A stretch of 64,000 nt of DNA. It comes from Leptolyngbyaceae cyanobacterium JSC-12. GTDB taxonomy: Bacteria; Cyanobacteriota; Cyanobacteriia; Leptolyngbyales; Leptolyngbyaceae. The translations under genes and the position numbers were made by a program. The stretch covers positions 2,142,292 to 2,206,291 of the forward strand of contig CM001633.1 of the NCBI GenBank assembly GCA_000309945.1, read 5' to 3'. This document shows, piece by piece, positions 1 to 8,702 of this stretch. The notes under the pieces were generated by a model that was not told the origin of the DNA, searched no databases, and worked only from the letters and a program-made list of their open reading frames with translations. The number at the start of each line of letters is the position of its first letter. Position 1 is the first letter of the stretch.

Positions 1-1312
1 AGGCGCAGGCTTTGAGCAGGTGAGTCGCTATGTGACCGGATTGCTGTTGAGTGAGAACAAAACCTTGCAAGGGATTGCCGGACAATGGGTAGCAGGTGGG
101 GAGGTCGGCGGACGAAGAGCGATGCACGCAGCGGTGTTTGAGGCGGGCTGGAGGAGTTCAGAGTTAATGTCCCATCATCGTGCTGTGATAGCCAAAGAGC
201 ATCAGGGGCGAGGGCGAGAAGTCATCAGTCTGGATTGGACGCTCAGCCATCACGATTGGGGCAAGCAGATCTTTGGGGTGAAGCGATCCTATGATTATGT
301 GGAACATCGGATGAGTTGCTTTCAAACGGTGGTGACGGCGACGATTGCGAACCGCCACCTAATTGATGGGATTGACGTGGTGGTGCAGTTTCCAGATTTT
401 TCAGTGGCAGAACGGGAGTATCTGAAGGTGACGGCAAAATCCCACTATGACGATTTAGACCAAGTGCGAGAACGACTGATTGAGATGTTGCATTATCACA
501 AGAATCGATTGGAGTATCGCAAACGCACCGAGATTGCCGTCGAGATTGTGCGCCAAGTGGAAGCGGAAGGACAATTTCCCACCGCCGATTATGCGTTTGA
601 CAATGGGGTGTTGACTGTTGAGTTAACCACCATGATTGAGTCCGCAGGAAAACACTGGGTGAGTGAAGTTGAAAGTTCTCGCAACATCTTGTGGAATGAC
701 CAATGGCAACGGGTAGATGCGATTGGTTTAGAACTCAGAATCCATCACCCAGAGAGCTTTCGCCCGATTCAAGTCACTTGCCGCAACGGCGAAACGAAAC
801 CGATTTGGGCATTTACCAAAGTCGTGCGCCTCAAGAAGTTTGGACGCAAGCGATTGGTCATCGTCCACGAGCAAGCAGATTTACAAGACCCACCTCGCTT
901 CCTGCTCACCGATGCGTTGCATTGGGAAAGTGGGCGAGTCATGCAGACTTGGAGTTATCGATGGTCCTGCGAGGTCTTTCATGAGGTGAGCAAACAGCAC
1001 ACCGGGCTAGAGTCGGCTCAGGTGCGGAACGAGGAAGCGGTCAACCGTCACTTCCGTCTTAGTTGCGTGGCGCAGTCGATTCTGCAACGGACTGCCTGTT
1101 CTGGCGCACAATCTGAACGATTTGAGTTTGCTCAAGGCAAGCAAACGGTGGGACAGAAGCTCTATACCCTCACTCGTCAAGCCTTTGATGATTTGCTGCA
1201 ATTCATTGTGACGCGATGTTCTCACGGACATACAAATGAACAGATTTTACAAGCTCTCCTCCCCAGTTGATTGGCGATCGTTTTTTCTACTTCGGTAACT
1301 TGCCAAGTTGTG
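1..1312 (+). mobile_element. Insertion sequence copy 1 (left end outside window)
   Basis: This is the 3' part of an insertion sequence whose complete second copy lies at 23523-25014 in the opposite orientation. The right end is set at the last base shared with copy 2, where both copies finish in TTGCCAAGTTGTG; beyond it the sequences diverge. The encoded transposase matches copy 2 residue for residue. Overlapping non-coding frames also translate identically in both copies, so the DNA itself is nearly or fully identical and the duplication is recent. The family is probably IS4/IS701-like (DDE). The left end and any target-site duplication lie outside the window. Confidence 0.9.
2..1270 (+). 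CDS. DDE transposase, IS4/IS701-like (5' partial)
   Basis: The reading frame is open from the first base of the window. It corresponds to residue 25 onward of the 446-residue transposase of copy 2, so the first internal GTG is not the true start. Visible features are a first acidic motif SLDWTLSHHD, a second region AFDNGVLTVEL, and the C-terminal catalytic signature YRWSCEVFHEVSKQ, with R-x3-E and E-x6-K spacing typical of IS4-superfamily DDE transposases. It would cut and paste the element by binding the terminal inverted repeats. The ORF has no frameshift or internal stop, so the copy is probably active if its left end is intact. Assignment to IS701 within the superfamily is from memory of the family and is moderately sure. 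Confidence 0.85.
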   Translation, partial: GAGFEQVSRYVTGLLLSENKTLQGIAGQWVAGGEVGGRRAMHAAVFEAGWRSSELMSHHRAVIAKEHQGRGREVISLDWTLSHHDWGKQIFGVKRSYDYVEHRMSCFQTVVTATIANRHLIDGIDVVVQFPDFSVAEREYLKVTAKSHYDDLDQVRERLIEMLHYHKNRLEYRKRTEIAVEIVRQVEAEGQFPTADYAFDNGVLTVELTTMIESAGKHWVSEVESSRNILWNDQWQRVDAIGLELRIHHPESFRPIQVTCRNGETKPIWAFTKVVRLKKFGRKRLVIVHEQADLQDPPRFLLTDALHWESGRVMQTWSYRWSCEVFHEVSKQHTGLESAQVRNEEAVNRHFRLSCVAQSILQRTACSGAQSERFEFAQGKQTVGQKLYTLTRQAFDDLLQFIVTRCSHGHTNEQILQALLPS

Positions 1313-1508
1313 TATAGATTCGACAAAGCCTTGCATAAAAAATCAGTGTTGTCTGGAGTCCTGTTTAGGATGTAGGCAAATGTTTGGTACAGCGATCGCT
1401 GGGTAAATATTTTTGTCGTAGCTGTTTCTAAACCGAGGCGCTTAGTCATACTTATTTGGAAACGCTGCCAACTCTTCTAAAGAGTTTGTACCAAGGCAAG
1501 AAAGGCAA

Positions 1509-2117
1509 GTGAAAAACCTCTTAGCTGAAAGTTTGATCTGGGATTCTACGAAAAAAGCCTTTGCATCAAGGCATTTGTTTGCTGTGGGAGAACACAAGCG
1601 AAGTGGTCTTATCCTGTGTAAAACCCACTACGCAGAGTTTGCAGGACCTGGTGCTGCTATTTGCAACCCATCTGGGTATGAGTACGCAAAAATTATTGCA
1701 ATTGGGTCGCCTGAGATCATAGAAATGGCAACTTATGATGCGCGACAGAAAGCCTACAGCCGAAGAATTCAGTGGGTACGATGGTTGAATAAGATTGTCT
1801 CTGAGGGAGACGCGAGTCATCGAACAGAGAGTCTTTTTGCAGGGTTTGCAGAGTTTTTTGGCGGAGATATCCTGGCAAGTATTCCTACAGATGCGTTGGC
1901 GCTTTTGGCAGGAGTTCTACCACAAACCATCGAAAAGGCGCGATCGCAACATCCAGCCTTTAGCAGAAACGACGATTCAACCACTGCTGCCTGTGTAGAC
2001 GTGTACTTAATTACATCTAACGGTAAAGCTGCTTCTGAGACAGAGCTTTGTGTATCAAAGTCCCCGCTCTACTCAAACTTCACAGAAACTCGCATCGTTT
2101 TACCCTGTTTTGCCTGA
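1509..2117 (+). CDS. Unrecognised protein, possibly 5'-truncated
   Basis: The 202-residue ORF begins at a GTG and ends 21 bases before rnc, on the same strand. I do not recognise the family. It is a soluble mixed alpha/beta-type sequence with no membrane segment, containing an IEMATYDARQKAYSRRIQWV stretch and a C-terminal region that looks less ordered. The frame stays open upstream of the GTG to a TAG at about 1447-1449, and the extra residues (…NAANSSKEFVPRQERQ) look protein-like. The gene may therefore have lost its start, perhaps when the nearby IS (ending at 1312) arrived, or it may use a non-standard start. Whether it is expressed is uncertain. Confidence 0.45.
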   Translation: MKNLLAESLIWDSTKKAFASRHLFAVGEHKRSGLILCKTHYAEFAGPGAAICNPSGYEYAKIIAIGSPEIIEMATYDARQKAYSRRIQWVRWLNKIVSEGDASHRTESLFAGFAEFFGGDILASIPTDALALLAGVLPQTIEKARSQHPAFSRNDDSTTAACVDVYLITSNGKAASETELCVSKSPLYSNFTETRIVLPCFA

Positions 2118-2789
2118 GGAATTGCTAGGCTAGCTTTCATGCCTTTACAGTATCCTCGTCGTCAAAAGCAATTAGAGCACCTGGTACAGAAGCTAGGACT
2201 CACAAATAACGCTCCAGTTCGGTGGGAATTGCTGGATCGTGCCCTGACTCATCCCACTGCCGACTCTACTAATCATTATGAGCAATTGGAATTTTTAGGA
2301 GATGCCGTTCTTCGTCTGGTAGCGGCTGAACTGTTGTGGGAGCAGTATGCCCAGTTGTCTGTTGGGGAATTTACTGCTATCCGGTCTATTCTAGTTAGCG
2401 ATCGCACTTTGGCTCGTTTAGCCTCCTATTACAATCTTGAACATTATTTAGCCGCAGCAAACAACATTTTCCGAGACAAGCTAGGAGAGGAAACCCGCCT
2501 CGCAGAAGCCTTTGAAGCCATTTTGGGAGCACTTTATCTCAGCACCCATGACTTAACATTGATTCGCCCCTGGCTTGATCCACACTTTCAGCAGCTTGTT
2601 GAAGAAATCCGTTCCGACCCTGCTCGGCAAAATTACAAAGCAGCGCTCCAAGAATGGACTCAAGCTAGCTACAAAATCCTTCCAGAATATCGTGTCAGCG
2701 AAATCGAGACCACCGACTTGGCTCACCGCTTTATTGCCGAAGTTTGGTTACACGGTCAGTGTCTGGGGCGCGGTTGTGGGCGTTCTAAT

Positions 2790-3310
2790 GAACTACCCCG
2801 CTGCAAGCAGACGGGGTATCAGAATCAAAAAAGAGTAAGCTGCTCATCTCGGTGTAGCTTGAGATATTCGTTACCCTGATTTTTGACGTAGTTCGCAATC
2901 ATCCCTTCATCCCCGTGTTTCCCAACTGTACTTGCAAAATAGCCATCACTCCAAAACTCTCCACCCCATAGCTTTTGCTTCACCTGAGGACAACGCCGAA
3001 ACACTTCCCTTGCGGTCAAACTCTTGATCATTTTGACCAATTTGGTCACGCTGTATGTCGGCACCGATTGGACTAAAAAGTGCACATGGTCTTTGTCTAC
3101 ACCGATTTCTATAAATTTAATCTCGTAGCGTTTCTCAATCTCCAGGCAAACTTCTCGCAAAACTTCATCGACCTGTTCATCAAACACAGCCCGCCGATAC
3201 TTTGCTGGAAACACAAGGTGGTATAGCAAAACCGTAACGTTATGACTTTTGTGGATGTACTCGCTCATCCCTGCATTTTACGCTGCAGAGCAGCGGGGAA
3301 TTGACCCATA
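2790..3310 (-). mobile_element. IS200/IS605-type element inside rnc
   Basis: The 521-base insertion carries a single tnpA on the minus strand and has no terminal inverted repeats. Instead it has subterminal hairpins: CCCCGCTG-CAAG-CAGaCGGGG at 2796-2815 and CGCTGC-AGA-GCAGCG near 3281-3295. That is the expected end structure of elements moved by single-strand HUH transposition. Boundaries are inferred because removing exactly these bases rejoins the rnc reading frame (AAT|GAG). One or two bases of ambiguity remain at each end. No target duplication is seen, as expected for this family. There is no accessory tnpB. Confidence 0.88.
2825..3268 (-). CDS. tnpA: IS200/IS605 family transposase TnpA (Y1 HUH)
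   Basis: This is a 147-residue REP-like single-strand transposase. The HUH metal-binding pair is H61-V-H63 in DKDHVHFLVQ, and the nucleophilic tyrosine is probably Y127 in MIANYVKNQGNEY. Length and motifs fit the family (about 130-155 residues). It acts as a dimer, nicking and rejoining single-stranded DNA at the subterminal hairpins. The gene is antisense to rnc, so transcription of the transposase would oppose the host gene. The ORF is intact and the element may still be mobile. Confidence 0.95.
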   Translation of the reverse strand: MSEYIHKSHNVTVLLYHLVFPAKYRRAVFDEQVDEVLREVCLEIEKRYEIKFIEIGVDKDHVHFLVQSVPTYSVTKLVKMIKSLTAREVFRRCPQVKQKLWGGEFWSDGYFASTVGKHGDEGMIANYVKNQGNEYLKLHRDEQLTLF

Positions 3311-3399
3311 GAGATTAAAGCAGCAGAACAAGCGGCTGCCCAAGAAGCCTTTTTTATCGTTAATCAACAGATTCAAGAAGCCAAGTAAACGAACAATTA

Positions 3400-5316
3400 C
3401 TATTGCACGTCTGGTGCAGGTAGCCAAATCCGAAAAATGCTACCTTGAGCAGGCACAGAGTTGAAAGAGAGAGTTCCGCCGTGCAGTTCTGCTAACCGCT
3501 TCGTGAGTGCTAGCCCTAATCCAGTGCCCTCATAATTCCGTGTTGAGGACGCATCAATTTGCTTAAAGGGACGAAACAATAAGTGCCACCGCTCTGGAGC
3601 AATGCCAATGCCAGAATCTATCACTTCTAAACACAGATATGGGGTTGTGGAATTGATGGGACTGCGATCCGGACGATTTTCCTGTTCCAATTGATGACCA
3701 TACCCTTGCCACGCCCGAAGCTCAACTTTTCCGCCTTCAGGCGTAAATTTCACTGCATTGGATAGTAGATTGATCACCATCTGGCGCACCCGTCTCTCAT
3801 CCAGAGGAACTTTTTGCAGGTTGGGCGCAACATCAATCAGTAAAGTGATTCGTTTCTTCGCAGCACTGAACTGCATCATTCTCAAGCATTGTTGACACAA
3901 GTCTGGAATATCAACAAGTTGCAAGTTTAATTCGACTTCGCCCGCCTCAATTCTGGAAATATCCAGTAAATCGTTAATGATTTTAAGCAAATGAATGGCG
4001 GCATCATCTGCTTGTTGCAAAAATTCCTGTGCTTCTTCCCAATCATCGCAGCATCCATCTTTAACTAACCGCACACTGCCAATGATGGCATTCAGAGGAG
4101 TTCTTAGTTCGTGGGACGTGGTCGCCAAAAATTCGCTTTGCAGTTGATTGGCAGCTTGCGCTTCTTGCCAAGCGATTTCTAATTCATCTGCGCGTTCATC
4201 GAGTTGTTTAACCATGGTATCGAGTGCTTCTGCCAGTTGGTTTAGTTCTCGAATTTTGAAGTTTTTGGGTGCACTGGCAGAAGGGAGGCGATCGCAAATT
4301 TGGAGAGCGTAATTTCCCAATTTTTCTAGCGGCGCTGCCAAGTCTCTAGTGACAAACAACGTCGCTAGCACACTGGCACCAATTAAGCCAAGTGTTAATA
4401 GCACCAACACATCTCGAATTCCCTGGAGGCTGTGAAGGGCATTACCAATGGGGGCAAGCGCCAAAATAACCCATGTCTGTTTTTTGCCAGCGATCGCAGG
4501 AATTTGCACGGCTGTATATCCTGCCAACCATTCGGCTCCATTCTCTTGGAAAAGCTGCAAGGTGTCCTGTTCACCTGCGATTGCACTGTTGACCAAATCC
4601 TGAAGAACTGGCGCATTAGGTTGTTGCGCAATAGTCTGCCCAACTCGATCCGGGGCGGGATGTGCCAGGATCACACCATCCTGATTGATGACCACGGTGT
4701 ACCCTTGCAGAGACGCTTGCTGTCCAAATTCTCGTCGTTGTAGAACTGCCTGCGCACTTAAAAGATAATCCAACGTGCCATCTGGTTGATAAATTGGGGC
4801 AGTTAAGACCAGGGTGAAATGAGTCTGGTTTAAGGGAGACAATGGCAGACTGGACGGTGAATGACCTGGAGAAATTAAAACATCTGATGGCTTAACATCC
4901 TGTTCGTTGCGGGGCTGCATCCACTGTTGTTTTGAAACATCAGCGATCGCAGCCGAACCACAGGTACTACCAGCAACCGTTCTTGTTTTGGGATTTGCCA
5001 GTTGTACACACCGCACCTGTTCGGGAAACCACTGCTGCACTTGCTCAACAAAAGGCTGGGGCGATGGCGGGGATGCTGCATCCACAAACAGTTTACTAGA
5101 CGCCAACAAATTTGCCCGTAACATCGCTGTCACTGTTTGGATATCCTCTGCCTTGCGAACAGCGCTTTCCATGAGATTTTGCCGCGCCGTCGCAATCACA
5201 CCTGAGCGGGCTTTGCGATAGACTACATATTCTCCCACCAATAAAATTGGGATGCTTAGCAACAAAATTCTGGACAGCAGGATACGGCGAAAAGAGGAGG
5301 AATCCGATTTACCCAT
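3400..5316 (-). CDS. Membrane sensor histidine kinase with Cache domain
   Basis: The order is: transmembrane helix (about 13-33), extracytoplasmic Cache-type sensor (about 40-295), second helix (about 303-323), HAMP linker (about 324-378), HisKA with the phospho-acceptor H402 in ATTSHELRTPL, and a HATPase domain with N box RQMVINLLSNAVKF, DSGIGI and GTGLGLAL. At 638 residues it is a complete non-hybrid kinase, with no receiver. It would sense a small extracellular ligand or stress and pass phosphate to a response regulator encoded elsewhere, since none is adjacent. It stops 12 bases from the rnc remnant, convergent to it. The start ATG is followed by a basic, Ser-rich N-terminus and then the first helix, as expected for this topology. 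The ligand is unknown. Confidence 0.9.
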   Translation of the reverse strand: MGKSDSSSFRRILLSRILLLSIPILLVGEYVVYRKARSGVIATARQNLMESAVRKAEDIQTVTAMLRANLLASSKLFVDAASPPSPQPFVEQVQQWFPEQVRCVQLANPKTRTVAGSTCGSAAIADVSKQQWMQPRNEQDVKPSDVLISPGHSPSSLPLSPLNQTHFTLVLTAPIYQPDGTLDYLLSAQAVLQRREFGQQASLQGYTVVINQDGVILAHPAPDRVGQTIAQQPNAPVLQDLVNSAIAGEQDTLQLFQENGAEWLAGYTAVQIPAIAGKKQTWVILALAPIGNALHSLQGIRDVLVLLTLGLIGASVLATLFVTRDLAAPLEKLGNYALQICDRLPSASAPKNFKIRELNQLAEALDTMVKQLDERADELEIAWQEAQAANQLQSEFLATTSHELRTPLNAIIGSVRLVKDGCCDDWEEAQEFLQQADDAAIHLLKIINDLLDISRIEAGEVELNLQLVDIPDLCQQCLRMMQFSAAKKRITLLIDVAPNLQKVPLDERRVRQMVINLLSNAVKFTPEGGKVELRAWQGYGHQLEQENRPDRSPINSTTPYLCLEVIDSGIGIAPERWHLLFRPFKQIDASSTRNYEGTGLGLALTKRLAELHGGTLSFNSVPAQGSIFRIWLPAPDVQ

Positions 5317-5680
5317 AAAAATGTGTGTGAGCGGCAGTATGGAAGACCCTGTAAACCGTACACCTCAACCAACAATCCTAAACAGGATAAAAATTTTCCT
5401 TGCTGAAATGCTTTCTAATTCTCTGTAACTTTAACACAGCTAGTTTAGTTTTTGTGGGTAATTCCCCTGTTAGGTGAACCGACTTGAAACCTAGCTCAAG
5501 AGCCTCCCCTTGTCCTTAAAAACCTAACGCTTCAGACTCAAGAACGAGTCACGCATTAGTAACGTCAGTAAAATCCGAAGGTCTTATAACAATTATTACA
5601 ATGCTATGGAGGAGAAGAGAGACTGCCAATTGCGTCAGTCTACTGTTGGAGTTGGAAGATCTAAAGCCTGACTAAAGTAT
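5317..5680. other. Intergenic region between divergent genes
   Basis: This 364-base gap must hold the promoters of the kinase (leftward) and of the RibD-like gene (rightward). I see AT-rich stretches near 5330-5460 and 5580-5605 but no confident promoter, hairpin or small ORF. Confidence 0.4.
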
Positions 5681-6361
5681 ATGGTTCGACCGTTTACCAC
5701 TGTTGTATTGGCGATGAGTGTGGATGGCAAAATTGCAGATAAGCTGCGATCGCCAGCTCGTTTTGGTTCTCCAGCCGACAAACGTCACCTGGAAGAGCAA
5801 GTTGCGAAAGCAGATGCTGTGTTATTTGGCGCAGGAACGTTGAGAGCCTATGGCACCACAATCCGGATCACTTCTTCTGATCTGCTATGCCAACGGCAGA
5901 CACTAGGAAAACCCCCCCAACCTGTGCACATCGTCTGCTCTCCATCTGGAGACCTCGATTCCCAACTGCACTTTTTTCAACAGTCAGTTCCCCGCTGGCT
6001 TATTACAACGAGCGCAGGAGCGCATCTTTGGCAGGAAAGGGAGGGATTTGAGCGACTATTAATAGCAGACCCAGCCAGTCACGAGTTAAATTGGTCGCAG
6101 CTTCTGGAAACGTTGTTTGATGCCAACATTCAGCGGTTAGCAATCCTTGGAGGCGGGGAACTGGTGGCTTCCTTACTGGCAGTAGATGCAATCGATGAAT
6201 TGTGTTTAACAATCTGTCCGCTGATATTAGGAGGACGAGCGGCTCCCACCTTAGTCGAAGGAATAGGATTTACTGAGGCGATTGCGCCCCATCTAGAGTT
6301 AGTTCAAGTGCGATCGCTCGACCAGGAAGTTTTCTTACGCTATCGAGTGCATCGAGTTTGA
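5681..6361 (+). CDS. Stand-alone RibD C-terminal (DHFR-like) domain protein
   Basis: The 226 residues match only the NADPH-dependent reductase half of RibD: N-terminal VVLAMSVDGKIA, the nucleotide-binding loop ILGGGELVASLL, and a C-terminal CPLILGGRAAPT. There is no cytidine-deaminase-like domain. In riboflavin synthesis this fold reduces the ribosyl side chain of the pyrimidine intermediate. A full bifunctional RibD lies at 42688-43779, so this paralogue may be a second reductase or act on another pteridine- or folate-like substrate. It starts at ATG after a short AT-rich leader and is followed 99 bases later by the COG3146 gene on the same strand. Confidence 0.85.
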   Translation: MVRPFTTVVLAMSVDGKIADKLRSPARFGSPADKRHLEEQVAKADAVLFGAGTLRAYGTTIRITSSDLLCQRQTLGKPPQPVHIVCSPSGDLDSQLHFFQQSVPRWLITTSAGAHLWQEREGFERLLIADPASHELNWSQLLETLFDANIQRLAILGGGELVASLLAVDAIDELCLTICPLILGGRAAPTLVEGIGFTEAIAPHLELVQVRSLDQEVFLRYRVHRV

Positions 6362-6460
6362 TTCGCAGTCAATCACACTCGCAGCAGAGTACATTCGCAA
6401 CGGATCACAACCGAGAATGAAGTGCCTGTATTACGCTATATGAAGTTCTGAACGCTAGTT

Positions 6461-7648
6461 ATGGTAGAACAACTTCAGCCCTCTTATTCGGTTGCCTGGA
6501 TTAACCGTATTTCCGAAATTCCCAAGGCAGAGTGGGATGCACTGGCAATGCCACTCAACACTCCATTTTTTGAGTGGGAATGGCTGCATAACATGGAATC
6601 CTCTGGGAGCGCCACTGCTCATTCTGGCTGGATGCCCTACCATCTGACTGTATGGCGCGATCGCTCTTTAATCGCTGCAGCCCCTCTCTATGTCAAGGGA
6701 CACAGCTACGGCGAATTTGTATTTGATCATCAATGGGCAGATCTCGCGGCTCGTCTGGGTATTGAATACTATCCAAAGCTGCTGGGAATGTCACCGTTCA
6801 CTCCGGCTGAGGGATATCGTTTTTTGATTGCACCAGGCGAAGATGAAGACGAACTAACGGAACTCATGGTGGCGGCGATTGACCATTTTTGCGATCGCAA
6901 CCGTATCTCAGGCTGCAATTTCCTCTATGTGGATCCTGCCTGGAAACCCGTCATGGAACGTCATGGCTTTACCTCCTGGCTACACCACAGCTACATCTGG
7001 CAAAATCAGGGATATCAAACCTTTGATGATTATCTAGCTGCCTTTAATGCCAACCAACGACGGAATATCAAACGGGAACGAAAAGCCGTTGGCATAGCTG
7101 GACTCACACTCAAAACCCTCACCGGAGAAGCCATTCCAAAATCGTTGTTTCCTTTGATGTACCACTTCTATAGCGATACCTGCGACAAATTTGGCTGGTG
7201 GGGTAGCAAATACCTGACCCGTAAGTTTTTTGAACAGCTTTATCCAACCTATGCCCATCGGGTATTGTTTGTCGCAGCGTATAGTGAACAAGACCCACGG
7301 CAACCTGTTGGGATGTCCTTCTGCCTGACAAAAGGGCAAAACCTTTATGGACGCTATTGGGGATCGTCTCAAGAAATTGACTGCCTGCACTTTGATGCCT
7401 GCTACTATACCCCCATTGAATGGGCAATTTCTCAAGGGATTCAGATTTTTGATCCCGGTGCAGGTGGACGACATAAAAAACGGCGAGGCTTTCCAGCAAC
7501 CCCCAATTACAGCCTACATCGGTTTTATCACCCGCGATTAACCCAAATTTTGCGCTCTTACATCCACGAAGTAAATGAATTGGAACAACAAGAAATGGAT
7601 GCCATTAATCAGGGACTACCGTTTAAGCAAATTGATACAGACAGTTAG
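6461..7648 (+). CDS. COG3146 family (FemAB/GNAT-fold) acyltransferase-like protein
   Basis: At 395 residues it matches the length of the 'peptidogalycan biosynthesis' (DUF482/COG3146) family, which has two GNAT-like folds. Recognisable stretches are NTPFFEWEWLHNME near the N-terminus, FNANQRRNIKRERKAV at about 200-215, FDACYYTPIEWAI and the glycine-rich FDPGAGGRHKKRRGF near the C-terminus. Family members are thought to transfer acyl or aminoacyl groups. The substrate is not established. No signal peptide or membrane segment is visible, so it is probably cytoplasmic. ATG start. Confidence 0.85.
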   Translation: MVEQLQPSYSVAWINRISEIPKAEWDALAMPLNTPFFEWEWLHNMESSGSATAHSGWMPYHLTVWRDRSLIAAAPLYVKGHSYGEFVFDHQWADLAARLGIEYYPKLLGMSPFTPAEGYRFLIAPGEDEDELTELMVAAIDHFCDRNRISGCNFLYVDPAWKPVMERHGFTSWLHHSYIWQNQGYQTFDDYLAAFNANQRRNIKRERKAVGIAGLTLKTLTGEAIPKSLFPLMYHFYSDTCDKFGWWGSKYLTRKFFEQLYPTYAHRVLFVAAYSEQDPRQPVGMSFCLTKGQNLYGRYWGSSQEIDCLHFDACYYTPIEWAISQGIQIFDPGAGGRHKKRRGFPATPNYSLHRFYHPRLTQILRSYIHEVNELEQQEMDAINQGLPFKQIDTDS

Positions 7649-7956
7649 TTCCTGAATCAGGCGTGCAGGAGTAGGTCTGTCCTATCCCTAACTGCGGATA
7701 AGAGCAAGCGGATTGGATTTTTTCGATCAGTTTCAAGGGGTTGCTCGCGATCGCGTTCTACCAGAGTTTAAGAACTTATTAAAAGATACGAGATGTGGAA
7801 TTTCTCTAGGTAGCTTAAAGAGCGAGATACCTCCTAACTGCGTCTCTAGCCCCATTGGTTTTGCCTGGTTTGGTAATCCGTGGGGTTTCTGTTTTTATAT
7901 AGCTCTTTGAAGTATCGAGGCATCCACACAGCGTGTTTGGTGATGTTGAATCCTAT
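7649..7956. other. Intergenic region, convergent genes
   Basis: This is a 308-base gap between the COG3146 gene and the 3' end of folB. A weak inverted repeat (CCTGAATCAGG-like) follows the first stop codon. A 65-codon TTG-started frame here has no convincing start or family resemblance, and I do not call it. Confidence 0.35.
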
Positions 7957-8349
7957 TCATTCACCCCCTGATATTCGAGTTAACTCGATCGTGATTCTGC
8001 CATCAAAACCTGGAATAGGGGCAGCCAACTTAGTCAGGCAAATATGAACTTGTTGGATTGGCAGGGGGCTGGGTTCGGCAGGCTTCAAAATCGCATCTGC
8101 AATCGCCGTAGCTAACCGTTCCAACAACGCAAATTTGGACGTTGCCACAAGATGCTGCACCGTTTGAATAATAAAGCGGTAATCGAGGGTGTCGGAGAGG
8201 CGATCGCTGTTTCCTGGTCGAGATAAATCCAACCATAGCGTAATATCCACCTCAAACCATTGCCCCAACACTTGTTCTTCTGGTAAAGCACCTGTATAGC
8301 CGTAGCTACGAATTCCCGTTAAACGAATCATATCCATAACACTTGACAA
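7957..8349 (-). CDS. folB: Dihydroneopterin aldolase
   Basis: FolB converts 7,8-dihydroneopterin to 6-hydroxymethyl-dihydropterin in folate synthesis. The 130-residue protein shows the family pattern: start IRLTGIRSYGYTGALPEEQ (the usual G-x-HG is GYTG here), FEVDITLWLDL, SDTLDYRFI, FALLERLATAIADAIL with the conserved Glu, and a C-terminal AAPIPGFDGRITIEL. The active enzyme is a homo-octamer in characterised relatives. A second in-frame ATG at residue 5 is an equally good start. tRNA-Gly lies divergently about 40 bases upstream. Confidence 0.93.
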   Translation of the reverse strand: MSSVMDMIRLTGIRSYGYTGALPEEQVLGQWFEVDITLWLDLSRPGNSDRLSDTLDYRFIIQTVQHLVATSKFALLERLATAIADAILKPAEPSPLPIQQVHICLTKLAAPIPGFDGRITIELTRISGGE

Positions 8350-8389
8350 CCAGCGGACAGTTTTGCCATATTAATGATTGCTGATTTTT

Positions 8390-8461
8390 GCGGGTATAGC
8401 TCAGTGGTAGAGCGTCACCTTGCCAAGGTGAATGTCGCGCGTTCGAATCGCGTTACCCGCT
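8390..8461 (+). tRNA. tRNA-Gly (GCC)
   Basis: The cloverleaf is complete: acceptor GCGGGTA pairs with TACCCGC, the D arm is GCTC-AGTGGTA-GAGC, the anticodon arm is TCACC-TTGCCAA-GGTGA with anticodon GCC, and the T arm is GCGCG-TTCGAAT-CGCG(T). The discriminator base is T and no CCA is encoded. It reads the glycine codons GGC and GGT. Confidence 0.97.
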
Positions 8462-8702
8462 TTGTTATTACAGATAAAATGGTTTTGGAGAGAAAGCTTG
8501 CACTCAGGTTTAGGGTGATAAGATTCCAGTACAGGCAAGGCTAGGGAATCAGCGAGCGTTTACCTGGGGCATTTTGTTTGGAGAACATGATTAACGAAAC
8601 ATAACGTTTCGGTTCGTAACTGACAGAAACACTTGCTGAACTGGCGCAATACTTGCTTGAATCTAATGAATGGCAAATTAAAACAAAGAGATTAGTCAAT
8701 TT

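Larger units (their letters stand above)
2139..3388 (+). pseudogene. rnc: Ribonuclease III, interrupted by an IS200-type element
   Basis: RNase III cleaves double-stranded RNA, including rRNA precursors. The N-terminal catalytic domain is complete: signature EQLEFLGDAVL (E51, D55) and LAEAFEAILGALYL (E122, E125; the first is usually Asp). The dsRNA-binding domain starts near residue 163 and is cut after N217 at base 2789. Excising 2790-3310 restores the frame exactly, adding EIKAAEQAAAQEAFF and the last residues to the TAA at 3386-3388, for an intact 242-residue protein. As it stands, translation continues into the insertion and stops at 2879, giving 246 residues in which the last 29 are IS-derived. 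The product keeps the nuclease domain but lacks the final helix of the RNA-binding domain, so it may be partly active or have altered specificity. Cyanobacteria often carry more than one RNase III-type enzyme. Confidence 0.9.

Noticed and set aside
164-437. Minus-strand ORFs inside IS copy 1 (and their mirror images in copy 2)
   Set aside because: They are shadows of the transposase frame; their identity between the copies only reflects identical DNA.
7713-7910. 65-codon ORF between the COG3146 gene and folB
   Set aside because: TTG start, no ribosome-binding site, no resemblance to a protein family and a composition like non-coding DNA.
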